Shown: one piece after another, positions 40,015 to 48,424 of the stretch
Position numbering within the stretch: the stretch's first letter is position 1
Layout: each line of letters begins with the position of its first letter
Assembly (NCBI RefSeq): GCF_000744815.1
Contig: NZ_JQMQ01000005.1
Location: 4,286,055 to 4,350,054, forward strand
Length of the DNA stretch: 64,000 nt
Reading direction: 5' to 3'
Origin: Phaeacidiphilus oryzae TH49
GTDB lineage: Bacteria; Actinomycetota; Actinomycetes; Streptomycetales; Streptomycetaceae
Notes under the pieces: model-generated
The model's input: only the letters and a program-made list of their open reading frames with translations
Told to the model about the DNA's origin: nothing
The model's database searches: none
Translations under genes and position numbers: made by a program

Positions 40015-42711
40015 ATGGCCGATGAGCAGGACGTGCAGGGGGCCCGGCAGGAAGCTGAGGCTGGTGGCCGGCTTCTGGCCGGTCGCTACCGGCTGGGCTC
40101 CGTGCTCGGCCGCGGCGGCATGGGCACGGTGTGGCGTGCCGAGGACGAGATGCTCGGCCGGGTCGTCGCGGTCAAGGAACTCCGGCTCGCGGCGGGCGCC
40201 GAGGAGGAGGAGAAGCGCCGGCTGGTCGTGCGCACGCTGCGGGAGGCGAAGGCCACCGCGCGGATCCGGCACACCGGTGCGGTCACGGTCTACGACGTCG
40301 TCGAGGAGGACGAGCGGCCGTGGATCGTGATGGAGCTGGTCGAGTCCCGCTCGCTGGCCGACGTCATCAGGGAGGACGGCCCGGTGGGCGTCGAGCGCGC
40401 CTCCGAGATCGCTCTCGAACTCCTGAGCGTCCTGGCGGCGGCGCACCGGCAGGGGATCGTCCACCGGGACGTGAAGCCCTCCAACGTGCTGATCGGCGAG
40501 GACCCCGACGGGCCCGCGCGGGGCAGCCGGCAGGCCGGCGGGCGGGTGGTCCTCACCGACTTCGGCATCGCCAGCGTCGAGGGGGACCCCTCGGTCACCT
40601 CGACCGGGATGCTGGTCGGAGCGCCCTCCTACATCTCCCCGGAGCGGGCGCAGGGCCGCAAGCCGACGCCTGCGGCCGACCTCTGGTCGCTGGGCGCGAC
40701 ACTGTACGCGATGGTCGAGGGGCGGCCGCCGTACGACAAGGGCTCGGCGATCTCGACCCTCACCGCGGTGATCACCGAGCCGTTCGCGGAACCGGAGAAC
40801 GCCGGGCCGCTGCGCCCGGTCATCGAGCAGCTGCTGCACAAGGACCCGGAGAAGCGCCTGGACGGCCCCGGGGCCCGCCGGGAGCTGCGCAGGGTGCTGG
40901 ACGAGGCGCGGAGCGCCGCGGCGACCCGGGCGGTGGCCGAGGAGGCCGCACTGAAGGCCGTCGGCCGGGCCAAGCAGAGCGCGGCAGCCGCGGCGGCCGC
41001 CGCCGAGGCGCCGGCCAGGCCGCAGGGCCGGGGCGCCGAGGGCGGCAAGCGCCGGGGCGGGTTCGGCGCGCTCTTCTCCGGTGGGCTGCTGCCGGGGGCG
41101 CGGAGCGGCGAGGAGGCCGCCCAGGCGGGCGAGACGGGGGCTGCCGGGGCGGCGGGCGCGGCTGCCGGTACGGCCGCCGGCGGTGCCGCCGCGGCCGCGG
41201 CGCCGGCCAAGTCGGGCACGGACGCCGGGGCCCCGGGGCGTTCCGGGGAGCCCGGGAGGTCCGGGAAGACCGGGAAGACCGGGGACGGCTCTGCACCGGC
41301 CTCGGGCTCGAAGCGCGGGTCAGGCGACGGATCCGGCGGAAGCACCGGGTCCGGCGCCAAGGACCGAGTGGCCGGCTTCTTCGCCGGCGGGCGTACGGGG
41401 GGCAAGGACGGCGAGCGCGGCTCCGGGCAGCGCGCGGAGGAGGCCGCCGCGGGCGGCGCAGGCGCAGACGCCGATGTGCCGGCGCAGGGCGGCCGGGAGG
41501 CGGCGGGCGGTGCGGCGGCTAAGGCGCAGCCCAAGGGCTCGCCGGCCGCGCGGCGCGAGACGCAGGGCGAGTCCGCTTCACCCTCGTCTCCGCCCTCGCA
41601 GTCGCCGTCGAAGCCGAACTCCCCGGTGCGGTCGGAGTCCCGCTCGGAGGGGAGTCCGGCGGCCGGGACGGCGAGGACCGCGAAGACCGCCAAGACCGCG
41701 AGGATCGCCAAGACGGCCAAGACCGCCGCGCTGCCGGCCGCGGAGGCCGGGGCCGCCGCAGGTGCGGGTGCAGGTGCGGCCGAGGCCGTCGGGGCGTCCA
41801 GGGCGGAGGGCCTGGGGCGCTCCACCGGCCCGGCCGGCGGTGCCCGTACGGCGGCGCCGGGGCTGGTCGGCTCGGCCGGATCGGCCGGCGGCGGGACTCC
41901 CCCCACGGGCCAGGGCACCGGCGGCCCCGGCGGCGGGCCGTGGGGGATGACCCGGCGGAGCGCCGTCGTGATGGGCGGCCTGGTCCTGGTGGTGCTGGTG
42001 CTCCTCGGGACCACGCTGGGGCTGCTGGCCTCGCACGGTTCCGGGAAGCAGGGCTCCCCGCAGGGGGCGTCCGGCACCACGGGCGGCGCGACCGGGGGCC
42101 ACACCGGCTCGGGGGCGAGCGGCTCGGCGTCGACCTCGCCGTCCGGCTCGGCCTCCGCGCCCTCCTCGACCTCCTCGGGCGCGAGCGGGACCAGCGGCTC
42201 CGCGTCCGCCTCCTCCTCGGCCTCGGCTCCGGCCGGCGGCGGGGTGCCCAGCGGGTTCCGTACCTACAGCGACTCGGGGAACCACTTCTCGATCGCGCTG
42301 CCCGGCTCGTTCCAGCAGGGCGGCAACCCGAAGACCGGCCCGCAGGGCCAGAGCGTGATATTCACCGGGCCGGGCGGCGATTCCTACATCGAGGTCGACT
42401 GGAACATGATGCCCGGGATGGGCGCGCAGCAGGGGCTCCAGCAGCTCGCCTCGCAGAGCGAGGGCGGCTTCCCGGGCTACCAGCAGCTGCGGCTCTCCGG
42501 CAGCACCTTCAAGAGCGGTTGGGACTCGGCGGACTGGGAGTTCAAGTACAGCAACGCGCCGGTGCTGAAGCACGCGGTCACCCGCCACTTCGTGGTGGAC
42601 AAGAGCCACAGCTTCAACATCACCTGGATCACCCTGGACAAGGACTGGAGCAGCCAGGCGAGCCGGCAGATCCTGAGCACCCTCTACTCGAGCTTCAAGT
42701 TCACCTCCTGA
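40015..42711 (+). CDS. Transmembrane Ser/Thr protein kinase with extracellular sensor domain (kinase A)
   Basis: 898 residues. Kinase domain about 25-290: GRGGMGTVW, Lys54 in [14 protein letters not shown] with Asp152, DFG 182-184 and an APSYISPE activation segment, so it should be active. A very long Gly/Ala/Ser/Lys-rich linker (about 300-645) separates it from one membrane segment (about 650-672). A Ser/Gly stalk follows, and then a folded extracellular domain (about 745-898) starting GFRTYSDSGNHFSIALPGSF. AGGGGG precedes ATG 40015. The sensor domain is related to that of the kinase at 44551. The ligand is unknown. Confidence 0.93.
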   Translation: MADEQDVQGARQEAEAGGRLLAGRYRLGSVLGRGGMGTVWRAEDEMLGRVVAVKELRLAAGAEEEEKRRLVVRTLREAKATARIRHTGAVTVYDVVEEDERPWIVMELVESRSLADVIREDGPVGVERASEIALELLSVLAAAHRQGIVHRDVKPSNVLIGEDPDGPARGSRQAGGRVVLTDFGIASVEGDPSVTSTGMLVGAPSYISPERAQGRKPTPAADLWSLGATLYAMVEGRPPYDKGSAISTLTAVITEPFAEPENAGPLRPVIEQLLHKDPEKRLDGPGARRELRRVLDEARSAAATRAVAEEAALKAVGRAKQSAAAAAAAAEAPARPQGRGAEGGKRRGGFGALFSGGLLPGARSGEEAAQAGETGAAGAAGAAAGTAAGGAAAAAAPAKSGTDAGAPGRSGEPGRSGKTGKTGDGSAPASGSKRGSGDGSGGSTGSGAKDRVAGFFAGGRTGGKDGERGSGQRAEEAAAGGAGADADVPAQGGREAAGGAAAKAQPKGSPAARRETQGESASPSSPPSQSPSKPNSPVRSESRSEGSPAAGTARTAKTAKTARIAKTAKTAALPAAEAGAAAGAGAGAAEAVGASRAEGLGRSTGPAGGARTAAPGLVGSAGSAGGGTPPTGQGTGGPGGGPWGMTRRSAVVMGGLVLVVLVLLGTTLGLLASHGSGKQGSPQGASGTTGGATGGHTGSGASGSASTSPSGSASAPSSTSSGASGTSGSASASSSASAPAGGGVPSGFRTYSDSGNHFSIALPGSFQQGGNPKTGPQGQSVIFTGPGGDSYIEVDWNMMPGMGAQQGLQQLASQSEGGFPGYQQLRLSGSTFKSGWDSADWEFKYSNAPVLKHAVTRHFVVDKSHSFNITWITLDKDWSSQASRQILSTLYSSFKFTS

Positions 42712-42760
42712 CCATGCGTAAGCTGTCCACGGGGGGCGTGGGCGAGAGGGAGGACGTGTC

Positions 42761-44350
42761 GTGGCTGGCGGCAGGCAGTCGGGGGGCCTGCTCGGGGGCC
42801 GGTACGAGCTGAGCGGCCGGACCGGCGAGGCGGTGGACGGCTGGACCGGGCTTCCGGTGGTGCTCCACGGGATTCCCCTGCCGGAGACGGTGGAGGCGTT
42901 CGCCGAGGACGCCGATGACCCCGAGGATGTCCAGGACGTCCCGTACGCCCCGTACGCGAGTCGCGCCGGGGAGGCCGAGGCCCGGACGCCGGCCGACGGG
43001 GTACCGGCCGGCGTCGAGGACGCCGTGCCGGGACAGCGCGCCGAGCCGCGCGAGGAGAGCGCCGCCGAGCGGGCGGTGCGGGTCGCGGCGGAGGCCGTCG
43101 CGACGGCGCCGCGCCATCCGCGGCTGGTCGAGCTGTACGACTCGGTGGCCGCCGGGGCCACCCTCCACCTGGTCGGTGAGCGGGTGCTCGGCGCGCCGCT
43201 GTCGCTGCTGCTGGAGCGCGGGCCGCTGTCGCCGTACCGGGCCGCGGAGATCGCGGCCGACCTGGTCGGCGCGCTGCGGGCGGTGCACGCCGCCGGACGG
43301 CGGCACGGAAACGTCACCGCGGACACCGTCCTGGTGTGCGAGGACGGCAGCGCGCTGCTCGACGGACTCGGAGTGGACGCCGTCCAGGAGGCCCTCTGCG
43401 GGCCGGTGCCGCCTGCCGAGGGCGTCGGCGTCGGCGGGGTCGGGGCGGCCGGGGCGGCCTTCGGCCCGTGGGGGCCGGTCAGGCGGCGGGCGCGGGACGC
43501 CCGGCTGGTGCTGGTCGGTCCGGTGGCCGAGCGGTGGGCGCCGGAGCTGGCCGGACCGGAGCCGGCGGACGCGCCGGGCCGTCCCGGGTCACGGGCCTCG
43601 GGGCAGGACAACGCCTGGGTGGTGGACACCCTCGGGGACGCCGAGCCGGGACCCGCGCCGGAGGGCCCGCCGTCCGGCGAGGAGGTCGGCCCGGCGGCGG
43701 ACGCCTGGGCGCTCGGCGTCCTCCTCTACCGGATGACGACCGGTCAGGCACCGTTCGACGAGCAGGCCCTGGTGCCCGGCGAGGAGCTGCTGGACGCGGT
43801 GCGCTCCGGCACCCACGCCTCGGCCTCCGGGTGCGGGCCGCTGCGTCCACTCGTCGAGGAGCTGCTGCGGACCGACCCGGACGCCCGGCCGACCCTCCCG
43901 GCGGTCGCCGAGCGGCTGGCCGGACTGCTGGCGCGGGCGCCGGAGCCGCTGACCGCGGACGGGATGCTGGCGGTGGCCGAACTCCTCTCCGGACGTGCCG
44001 GACCGGGCGCGCCCGGGGGCGCCCCCGGCGGCACCGGCACCGGCGCGGCCGCCGCCCACGGACGGCACGCCCGGCCGCACGGGCGTGCGCGGGGGCGTGC
44101 GAGGCCGGAGGGGCGGGAGAGCCACGGCGAGGAGCGGAAGAAGCGGCCGGGCGGCCGGGAGCGGCCGGGCGCCCGGCTTCCCGAGCCGCGGGAGGGGGGC
44201 GTGGTGGGGGCGGAACGTTCTCAGCGGACGGGGACGCCGGGTTCCGGCCGGCGGGGCGGGCGACTCCTCGGACCGCTGCTGGTCGGTGGAGTGCTGCTGC
44301 TGATGGTGCTGGCCGTGCTGATCATCGCGCTGGTGGTGGGGCGACACTGA
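42761..44350 (+). CDS. Membrane-anchored pseudokinase
   Basis: 529 residues starting at GTG 42761 after GGAGGA. The fold resembles a Ser/Thr kinase: LVELYDSVAAGATLHLVGERV, LSPYRAAEIAADLVGALRAVHAAG, and a C-lobe WALGVLLYRMTTGQAPFD. But there is no Gly loop or VAIK lysine, the catalytic loop is RHGNVTADTVLV instead of HRDxKPxN, and DFG is replaced by DGLGVDA. A basic linker and one C-terminal membrane segment (about 502-526) end the protein, with only three residues outside. It is flanked by two intact kinases and probably acts as an adaptor or phospho-acceptor. Confidence 0.9.
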   Translation: MAGGRQSGGLLGGRYELSGRTGEAVDGWTGLPVVLHGIPLPETVEAFAEDADDPEDVQDVPYAPYASRAGEAEARTPADGVPAGVEDAVPGQRAEPREESAAERAVRVAAEAVATAPRHPRLVELYDSVAAGATLHLVGERVLGAPLSLLLERGPLSPYRAAEIAADLVGALRAVHAAGRRHGNVTADTVLVCEDGSALLDGLGVDAVQEALCGPVPPAEGVGVGGVGAAGAAFGPWGPVRRRARDARLVLVGPVAERWAPELAGPEPADAPGRPGSRASGQDNAWVVDTLGDAEPGPAPEGPPSGEEVGPAADAWALGVLLYRMTTGQAPFDEQALVPGEELLDAVRSGTHASASGCGPLRPLVEELLRTDPDARPTLPAVAERLAGLLARAPEPLTADGMLAVAELLSGRAGPGAPGGAPGGTGTGAAAAHGRHARPHGRARGRARPEGRESHGEERKKRPGGRERPGARLPEPREGGVVGAERSQRTGTPGSGRRGGRLLGPLLVGGVLLLMVLAVLIIALVVGRH

Positions 44351-44463
44351 GTCGCCGCTGGTGACCCGAGGTGGCGAACCGTCTCAATCACCGGTCAGTA
44401 GGCGGCAATTCGGGTCACAGGCCGGTCTCGGCGGCATGCCCGGGGCGAACGATGTCAGGTGGG

Positions 44464-44493
44464 TTGCCTAGTCTGTGCTGAGTTGGATGTACT
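44464..44493 (+). promoter_or_regulatory. Candidate promoter of kinase B
   Basis: TTGCCT (44464-44469), an 18-nt spacer and TGTACT (44488-44493), about 50 nt before the GTG. It would separate the last kinase gene from the two upstream genes. Confidence 0.4.
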
Positions 44494-44550
44494 GACCGCG
44501 GGGGCAGCCCACAGCGTGTACGGACGCGGCAAGGTGGCAGGGGGCGCAGG

Positions 44551-46680
44551 GTGAGCGACAGCAGTTCTGCCGGGGGCGGTTCAGCCGCCGGCACCGGCGG
44601 CGAGGACGCGCGCCTCCTCGCGGGCCGGTACCTGCTGGGCGAGCGGTTGGGCCGCGGCGGCATGGGCACGGTCTGGCGGGCCCGGGACGCGATGCTGGAC
44701 CGTGAGGTCGCGGTCAAGGAACTGTCGGTGGGTCACCTCGCGGAGGAGGACCTGAAGATAGTCAAGTCCCGGATGGAGCAGGAGGCCCGGGCCGCCGCCC
44801 GGATCAAGCACCCCGGCGTCATCACCATCCACGACGTCCTCGAGCAGGAGGGCAAGCCGTGGATAGTGATGGAGTTCATCGACGGCCGCTCGCTCGCCGA
44901 GCTCGTCGACCAGGAGGGCACCCTCAGCCCTCGGGAGGCGGCCGACATCGGCGCCAAGGTGCTGGCGGCGCTGAGCGCCGGGCACCGGGCCGGCGTGCTC
45001 CACCGGGACGTCAAGCCGGCCAACGTCCTGCTGGAGCGGAGCACCGGCCGGGTGGTGCTGACCGACTTCGGCATCGCCACCTACGAGGGCGACTCGGCGC
45101 TGACCCGCACCGGCGACCTGGTGGGCTCGCCCGACTACCTGCCGCCGGAGCGGGTGCACGGCGGGAGGCCTGGGCCTGAGTCCGACCTGTGGTCGCTGGG
45201 CGCGACGCTCTACGCGGCCGTCGAGGGCCAGTCGCCCTTCAAGCGGGACACCCCGATAACGACCCTCGCGGCGGTGGTCAGCGAGCCGCTGCCGGAGCCT
45301 GAGCGGGCCGGGGCGCTGAGCCCGGTGCTGCGCGCGCTGATGGCCAAGGAGCCGCAGCAGCGGCCGCCGGCCGACCAGGTGCGCTCGATGCTGGAGAGCG
45401 TGGCCGCGGGCCACACCATGGGCATCTCGGCGGGCGCGGTGGCCGAGGCCGTCTCGACGTTGCGCTCGCCCACCGAGTCGGTGCCGCTGGTCGACCGGAC
45501 CGGCGACGACCGGCCCACCGGCTTCCCCGAGTACGTCGGGGACCAGACGGACTTCGGCACGGCGGCGCGGGTCCCGGCGCAGGCGAGCGGGCCGAACGGC
45601 ACGGGCGGAACGAACGGGACCGGCGGAACGAACGGGCTGGCGAGCGCGGGCGCGGGCGCCGGCGCGGGCCTCATGGACGCGCTGCCGACATCCACCGAGG
45701 CGACCGGCGCGGGCGCGGCCCCGAGCGCGGCCAACGAGGCGCCGACCCGGATCGGCGGCGGCACCGCCGGCTACGGCTCAGCCGGCGGGTACGGGGGCGT
45801 GGGCGGGTACGGCCCGCCGGAGCCGACCGGTGCGACGGTGATGGCGGGCGGGGGCCAGGGCACCGGCCCGGGCCCGGGCGGGCAGAGCTGGGCGCCGGGG
45901 TCGTTCGGGGCGCAGCCCGGGTTCGGCGCGCCGATGGGGACTCTGCCGCCGGGGCCGGCGGTCGGCGGGCCGCCGGCGAAGCGCGGGCGCGGGCGGATAT
46001 GGGCCGGCGGGATCGCCGGTCTGTGCGCGGTGGCGGTGGCCGCCGTACTGGGCGTCCACTACCTCGGGCAGCGGGACGGCAGCGGCGGGACGCCGTCGGC
46101 CGGCGGGCTGAGCGCCAGCGCCAGTGCCAGCGCCGCGCCGGGGCCGACCTCGCCGCCGTCCTCAAGACCGGGCGCCAGGCGGCCGGTTCCCGGCGGGTAC
46201 CACTGGGTGAACGACCCGGAGGGCTTCGGGTTCGCGCTGCCGAACGACACCGGGCAGGGGCCGTGGCGGCGGCTGGAGAAGAACCCCGGGGCGATCGACT
46301 ACAGCCCCGACCCCTCGTACGACCCGGACCATCCGATCCATGTGCTGCGGTTCGGGGTGACGGCGGGGAGCTCGGAGACTCCGTACCAGCACGCGCTGGA
46401 GATGGAGCAGGACCATGTGTCCAAGAACCTCGCCGGGTACAAGCGGCTGGCGCTGGCGCACAGCACCTTCAAGGGGATGAACGCGGCGTTCTGGTCGTTC
46501 ACCTACCAGGCGACGGTGAACGGGCAGCCGAGCACGCGGTACGCGCGGGAAGAGCTGGTCCACGACCCGGTGAACGGGACCGAGTACGACATCTTCATCG
46601 GCTATCCGCTGTCCGATCAGACGACGGCCGACCAGCGGTTCAACACGGTCCTGAACTCGTTCACGGTGGAGAACTCCTAG
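44551..46680 (+). CDS. Transmembrane Ser/Thr protein kinase with extracellular sensor domain (kinase B)
   Basis: 709 residues from GTG 44551. Kinase domain about 26-285: GRGGMGTVW, Lys56, HRDVKPAN with Asp153, DFG 172-174 and SPDYLPPE. A Gly-rich linker (about 340-480) contains NGTGGTNGTGGTNG repeats. One membrane segment lies at about 484-505, and the extracellular domain (about 545-709) includes GFALPND, YQHALEMEQDHVSKNLAGY and STFKGMNAAFWSF. It shares layout and C-terminal motifs with kinase A (FSIALPG, STFKSGWDSADWEF), indicating a duplicated sensor. The substrate is unknown; the adjacent pseudokinase is an obvious candidate partner. Confidence 0.93.
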   Translation: MSDSSSAGGGSAAGTGGEDARLLAGRYLLGERLGRGGMGTVWRARDAMLDREVAVKELSVGHLAEEDLKIVKSRMEQEARAAARIKHPGVITIHDVLEQEGKPWIVMEFIDGRSLAELVDQEGTLSPREAADIGAKVLAALSAGHRAGVLHRDVKPANVLLERSTGRVVLTDFGIATYEGDSALTRTGDLVGSPDYLPPERVHGGRPGPESDLWSLGATLYAAVEGQSPFKRDTPITTLAAVVSEPLPEPERAGALSPVLRALMAKEPQQRPPADQVRSMLESVAAGHTMGISAGAVAEAVSTLRSPTESVPLVDRTGDDRPTGFPEYVGDQTDFGTAARVPAQASGPNGTGGTNGTGGTNGLASAGAGAGAGLMDALPTSTEATGAGAAPSAANEAPTRIGGGTAGYGSAGGYGGVGGYGPPEPTGATVMAGGGQGTGPGPGGQSWAPGSFGAQPGFGAPMGTLPPGPAVGGPPAKRGRGRIWAGGIAGLCAVAVAAVLGVHYLGQRDGSGGTPSAGGLSASASASAAPGPTSPPSSRPGARRPVPGGYHWVNDPEGFGFALPNDTGQGPWRRLEKNPGAIDYSPDPSYDPDHPIHVLRFGVTAGSSETPYQHALEMEQDHVSKNLAGYKRLALAHSTFKGMNAAFWSFTYQATVNGQPSTRYAREELVHDPVNGTEYDIFIGYPLSDQTTADQRFNTVLNSFTVENS

Positions 46681-46748
46681 CTCCGCGCTTCAGCCGTTTC
46701 CCGGCGCTGCCGCTTTGGGCCCGGGCCCCGCTGTCCGGACCACCACCC

Positions 46749-46816
46749 GGTGCGGCGCCGTAGCGGGCTGGTCGCGCAGTTCCCCGCGCCCCTTCACTCG
46801 CGCCTGCGGCGCTGCG
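46749..46816. repeat. Dispersed intergenic repeat, copy 4
   Basis: Contains GGTGCGGCGCCGTAGCGGGC, then TGGTCGCGCAGTTCCCCGCG CCCCT and GCGCCTGCGGCGCTGCG. It closely matches the copy at 62665-62732. It lies in the 240-bp gap between the kinase B stop and the next gene on the same strand, otherwise without recognisable features. Confidence 0.75.
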
Positions 46817-46920
46817 TTCGGGGCCGGGGTGGGGCCGGGGTCGGGGGCGGGGCGATCAGGGGGCGGCCTGGGCGGGGCGCGCGTAGCGTGGGGGGTCCGG
46901 CTGGTGGGAGGAGGCGGGTC

Positions 46921-48327
46921 GTGGGCGCTGTCAGTGGGGCTCGGCAGGTGGACGCCGTGGTGATCGGCATGGGTCCGGGCGGCGAGGAGGTCGCCGGGCG
47001 GCTCGCGGACGCGGGGCTGGACGTGGTCGGCGTGGACGAGGCACTGCTCGGCGGCGAGTGCCCGTACTGGGCCTGTATCCCGACCAAGATCATGGTGCGG
47101 GGCGCCGGGCTGCTGGCCGAGGGGCGGCGGATTCCCGGCATGGCCGGCCACGCGATGGTCCACGAGGAGTGGCCGCCCGTCGCCCGGCACATCCGGGAGG
47201 CCACCGACGACTGGGACGACAAGGTCGCGGTGGACCGCTTCACCTCCCGGGGCGGGGCCTTCCTGCGCGGGCAGGGCCGGCTGACCGCCCCCGACGAGGT
47301 GACGGTGCTCGGCTCGGACGGCGTGGAGACCGTGCTGAGGCCCCGCCGGGCGATCGTGATCGCGGTCGGGTCGCAGGCCGCCGTGCCCCCGGTGCCCGGG
47401 CTCGCCGCCACCCCCTACTGGACCAATCGGGAGGCGGTGGCCGCCGAGGAGGTGCCGGAGTCGCTGCTGGTGCTCGGCGGCGGGCCGGTGGGCCTGGAGA
47501 TCGCGCAGGCGATGTCCCGCTTCGGCAGCGCGGCGACGGTGGTGGAGGCGGCCCCGAGGCTGCTCGGCCGCGAGGAGCCGGAGGCCGGTGACCTGCTGCT
47601 CCGCACCCTCACCGAGGACGGGCTGACCGTCCACACCGGGCAGGCCCTGGAGGGCGTCTCCTACACCCCGGGGACCGGCTTCGAGGCCTGGTGCGAGCGC
47701 GGGGAGCGGTTGACGGCGGAGCGGCTGCTGGTGGCCGCCGGACGGCGGGTGGACCTGGCCCGGGTCGGCGCCGGCGTCCTCGGCGTGGACGACACGGCGC
47801 ACGCGCTGCCGGTGGACGAGCGGCTGCGGGTGCCGGGCAGCGGCCGGGACCGGCGGCCGGGGGTGTGGGGCGTCGGCGACGTCACCGGCAAGGGCGCTTT
47901 CACCCATATGGCGATGTACCAGGCGGACGTGGCGGTGCGCGCGGTGCTCGGGCAGGGCGGGCGCCCCGCCTCGTACCACGCGGTGCCGCGGGTGACCTTC
48001 ACCGATCCGGAGGTGGGCGCGGTCGGGATGACCGAGGCGCAGGCCCGGCAGGCCGGACTGCCCGGGATCCGGGTCGGCGCCACCGACCTGGCGGCCAGCA
48101 GCCGGGGGTACATCCAGCGGGTGGGCAACGCCGGGTTCATCAAGCTGGTCGCCTCGGGCGAGGTGCTGGTCGGTGGGACGGTGGCCGGGGCGTACGCCGG
48201 GGAGATGCTGGGGCAGCTCTCGACGGCGGTCAGCGCGCGGGTGCCGCTGGCCGATCTGGCCGACACCATCTGGGCCTTCCCCACCCTCCACCGGGCCTTC
48301 GGGGACGCGTTGCGCGCCCTGCGCTGA
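46921..48327 (+). CDS. FAD/NAD(P)-dependent disulfide oxidoreductase family protein
   Basis: 468 residues from GTG 46921, preceded by GGAGGAGG. The FAD site VVIGMGPGGEEVA, the redox pair Cys47-x4-Cys52 in GGECPYWACIPTK, the NAD(P) site LLVLGGGPVGLEIAQ and the second FAD site GVWGVGDVTGKGAF place it in the dihydrolipoamide dehydrogenase/mercuric reductase group. The C-terminal dimerisation domain keeps FTDPEVGAVGMTEA, but the active-site histidine of the HPT motif is replaced (AFPTLHRAF, Phe453). It is therefore not a standard lipoamide dehydrogenase and its substrate is unknown. Confidence 0.88.
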   Translation: MGAVSGARQVDAVVIGMGPGGEEVAGRLADAGLDVVGVDEALLGGECPYWACIPTKIMVRGAGLLAEGRRIPGMAGHAMVHEEWPPVARHIREATDDWDDKVAVDRFTSRGGAFLRGQGRLTAPDEVTVLGSDGVETVLRPRRAIVIAVGSQAAVPPVPGLAATPYWTNREAVAAEEVPESLLVLGGGPVGLEIAQAMSRFGSAATVVEAAPRLLGREEPEAGDLLLRTLTEDGLTVHTGQALEGVSYTPGTGFEAWCERGERLTAERLLVAAGRRVDLARVGAGVLGVDDTAHALPVDERLRVPGSGRDRRPGVWGVGDVTGKGAFTHMAMYQADVAVRAVLGQGGRPASYHAVPRVTFTDPEVGAVGMTEAQARQAGLPGIRVGATDLAASSRGYIQRVGNAGFIKLVASGEVLVGGTVAGAYAGEMLGQLSTAVSARVPLADLADTIWAFPTLHRAFGDALRALR

Positions 48328-48388
48328 GCCTGTTGGCAAGGGGTTGTGAAGGCGTCGGGGGTGCGCGGAGCTGGTAGTTACCGAGGGG

Positions 48389-48417
48389 TACACAACCAGC
48401 CCCCGGCGGCCTACTCT
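48389..48417 (+). promoter_or_regulatory. Candidate promoter of the succinic semialdehyde dehydrogenase gene
   Basis: TACACA (48389-48394), a 17-nt spacer and TACTCT (48412-48417), 8 nt before the ATG, suggesting a leaderless or very short-leader mRNA. Confidence 0.45.
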
Positions 48418-48424
48418 GCCAGTC

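Noticed and set aside
41100-41940. Repeat array resembling a CRISPR or tandem repeat in kinase A
   Set aside because: It is in-frame low-complexity coding sequence for a Gly/Ala/Ser/Lys linker, without uniform repeats or spacers.
40629-42104. Long open frame on the minus strand (491 codons) opposite kinase A
   Set aside because: It mirrors the Ala/Gly-rich coding frame of the kinase. High GC leaves few stops, and it has no start signal or recognisable product.
45590-45640. Direct repeats in kinase B
   Set aside because: They encode a short NGTGGTNG linker and are explained by protein composition.
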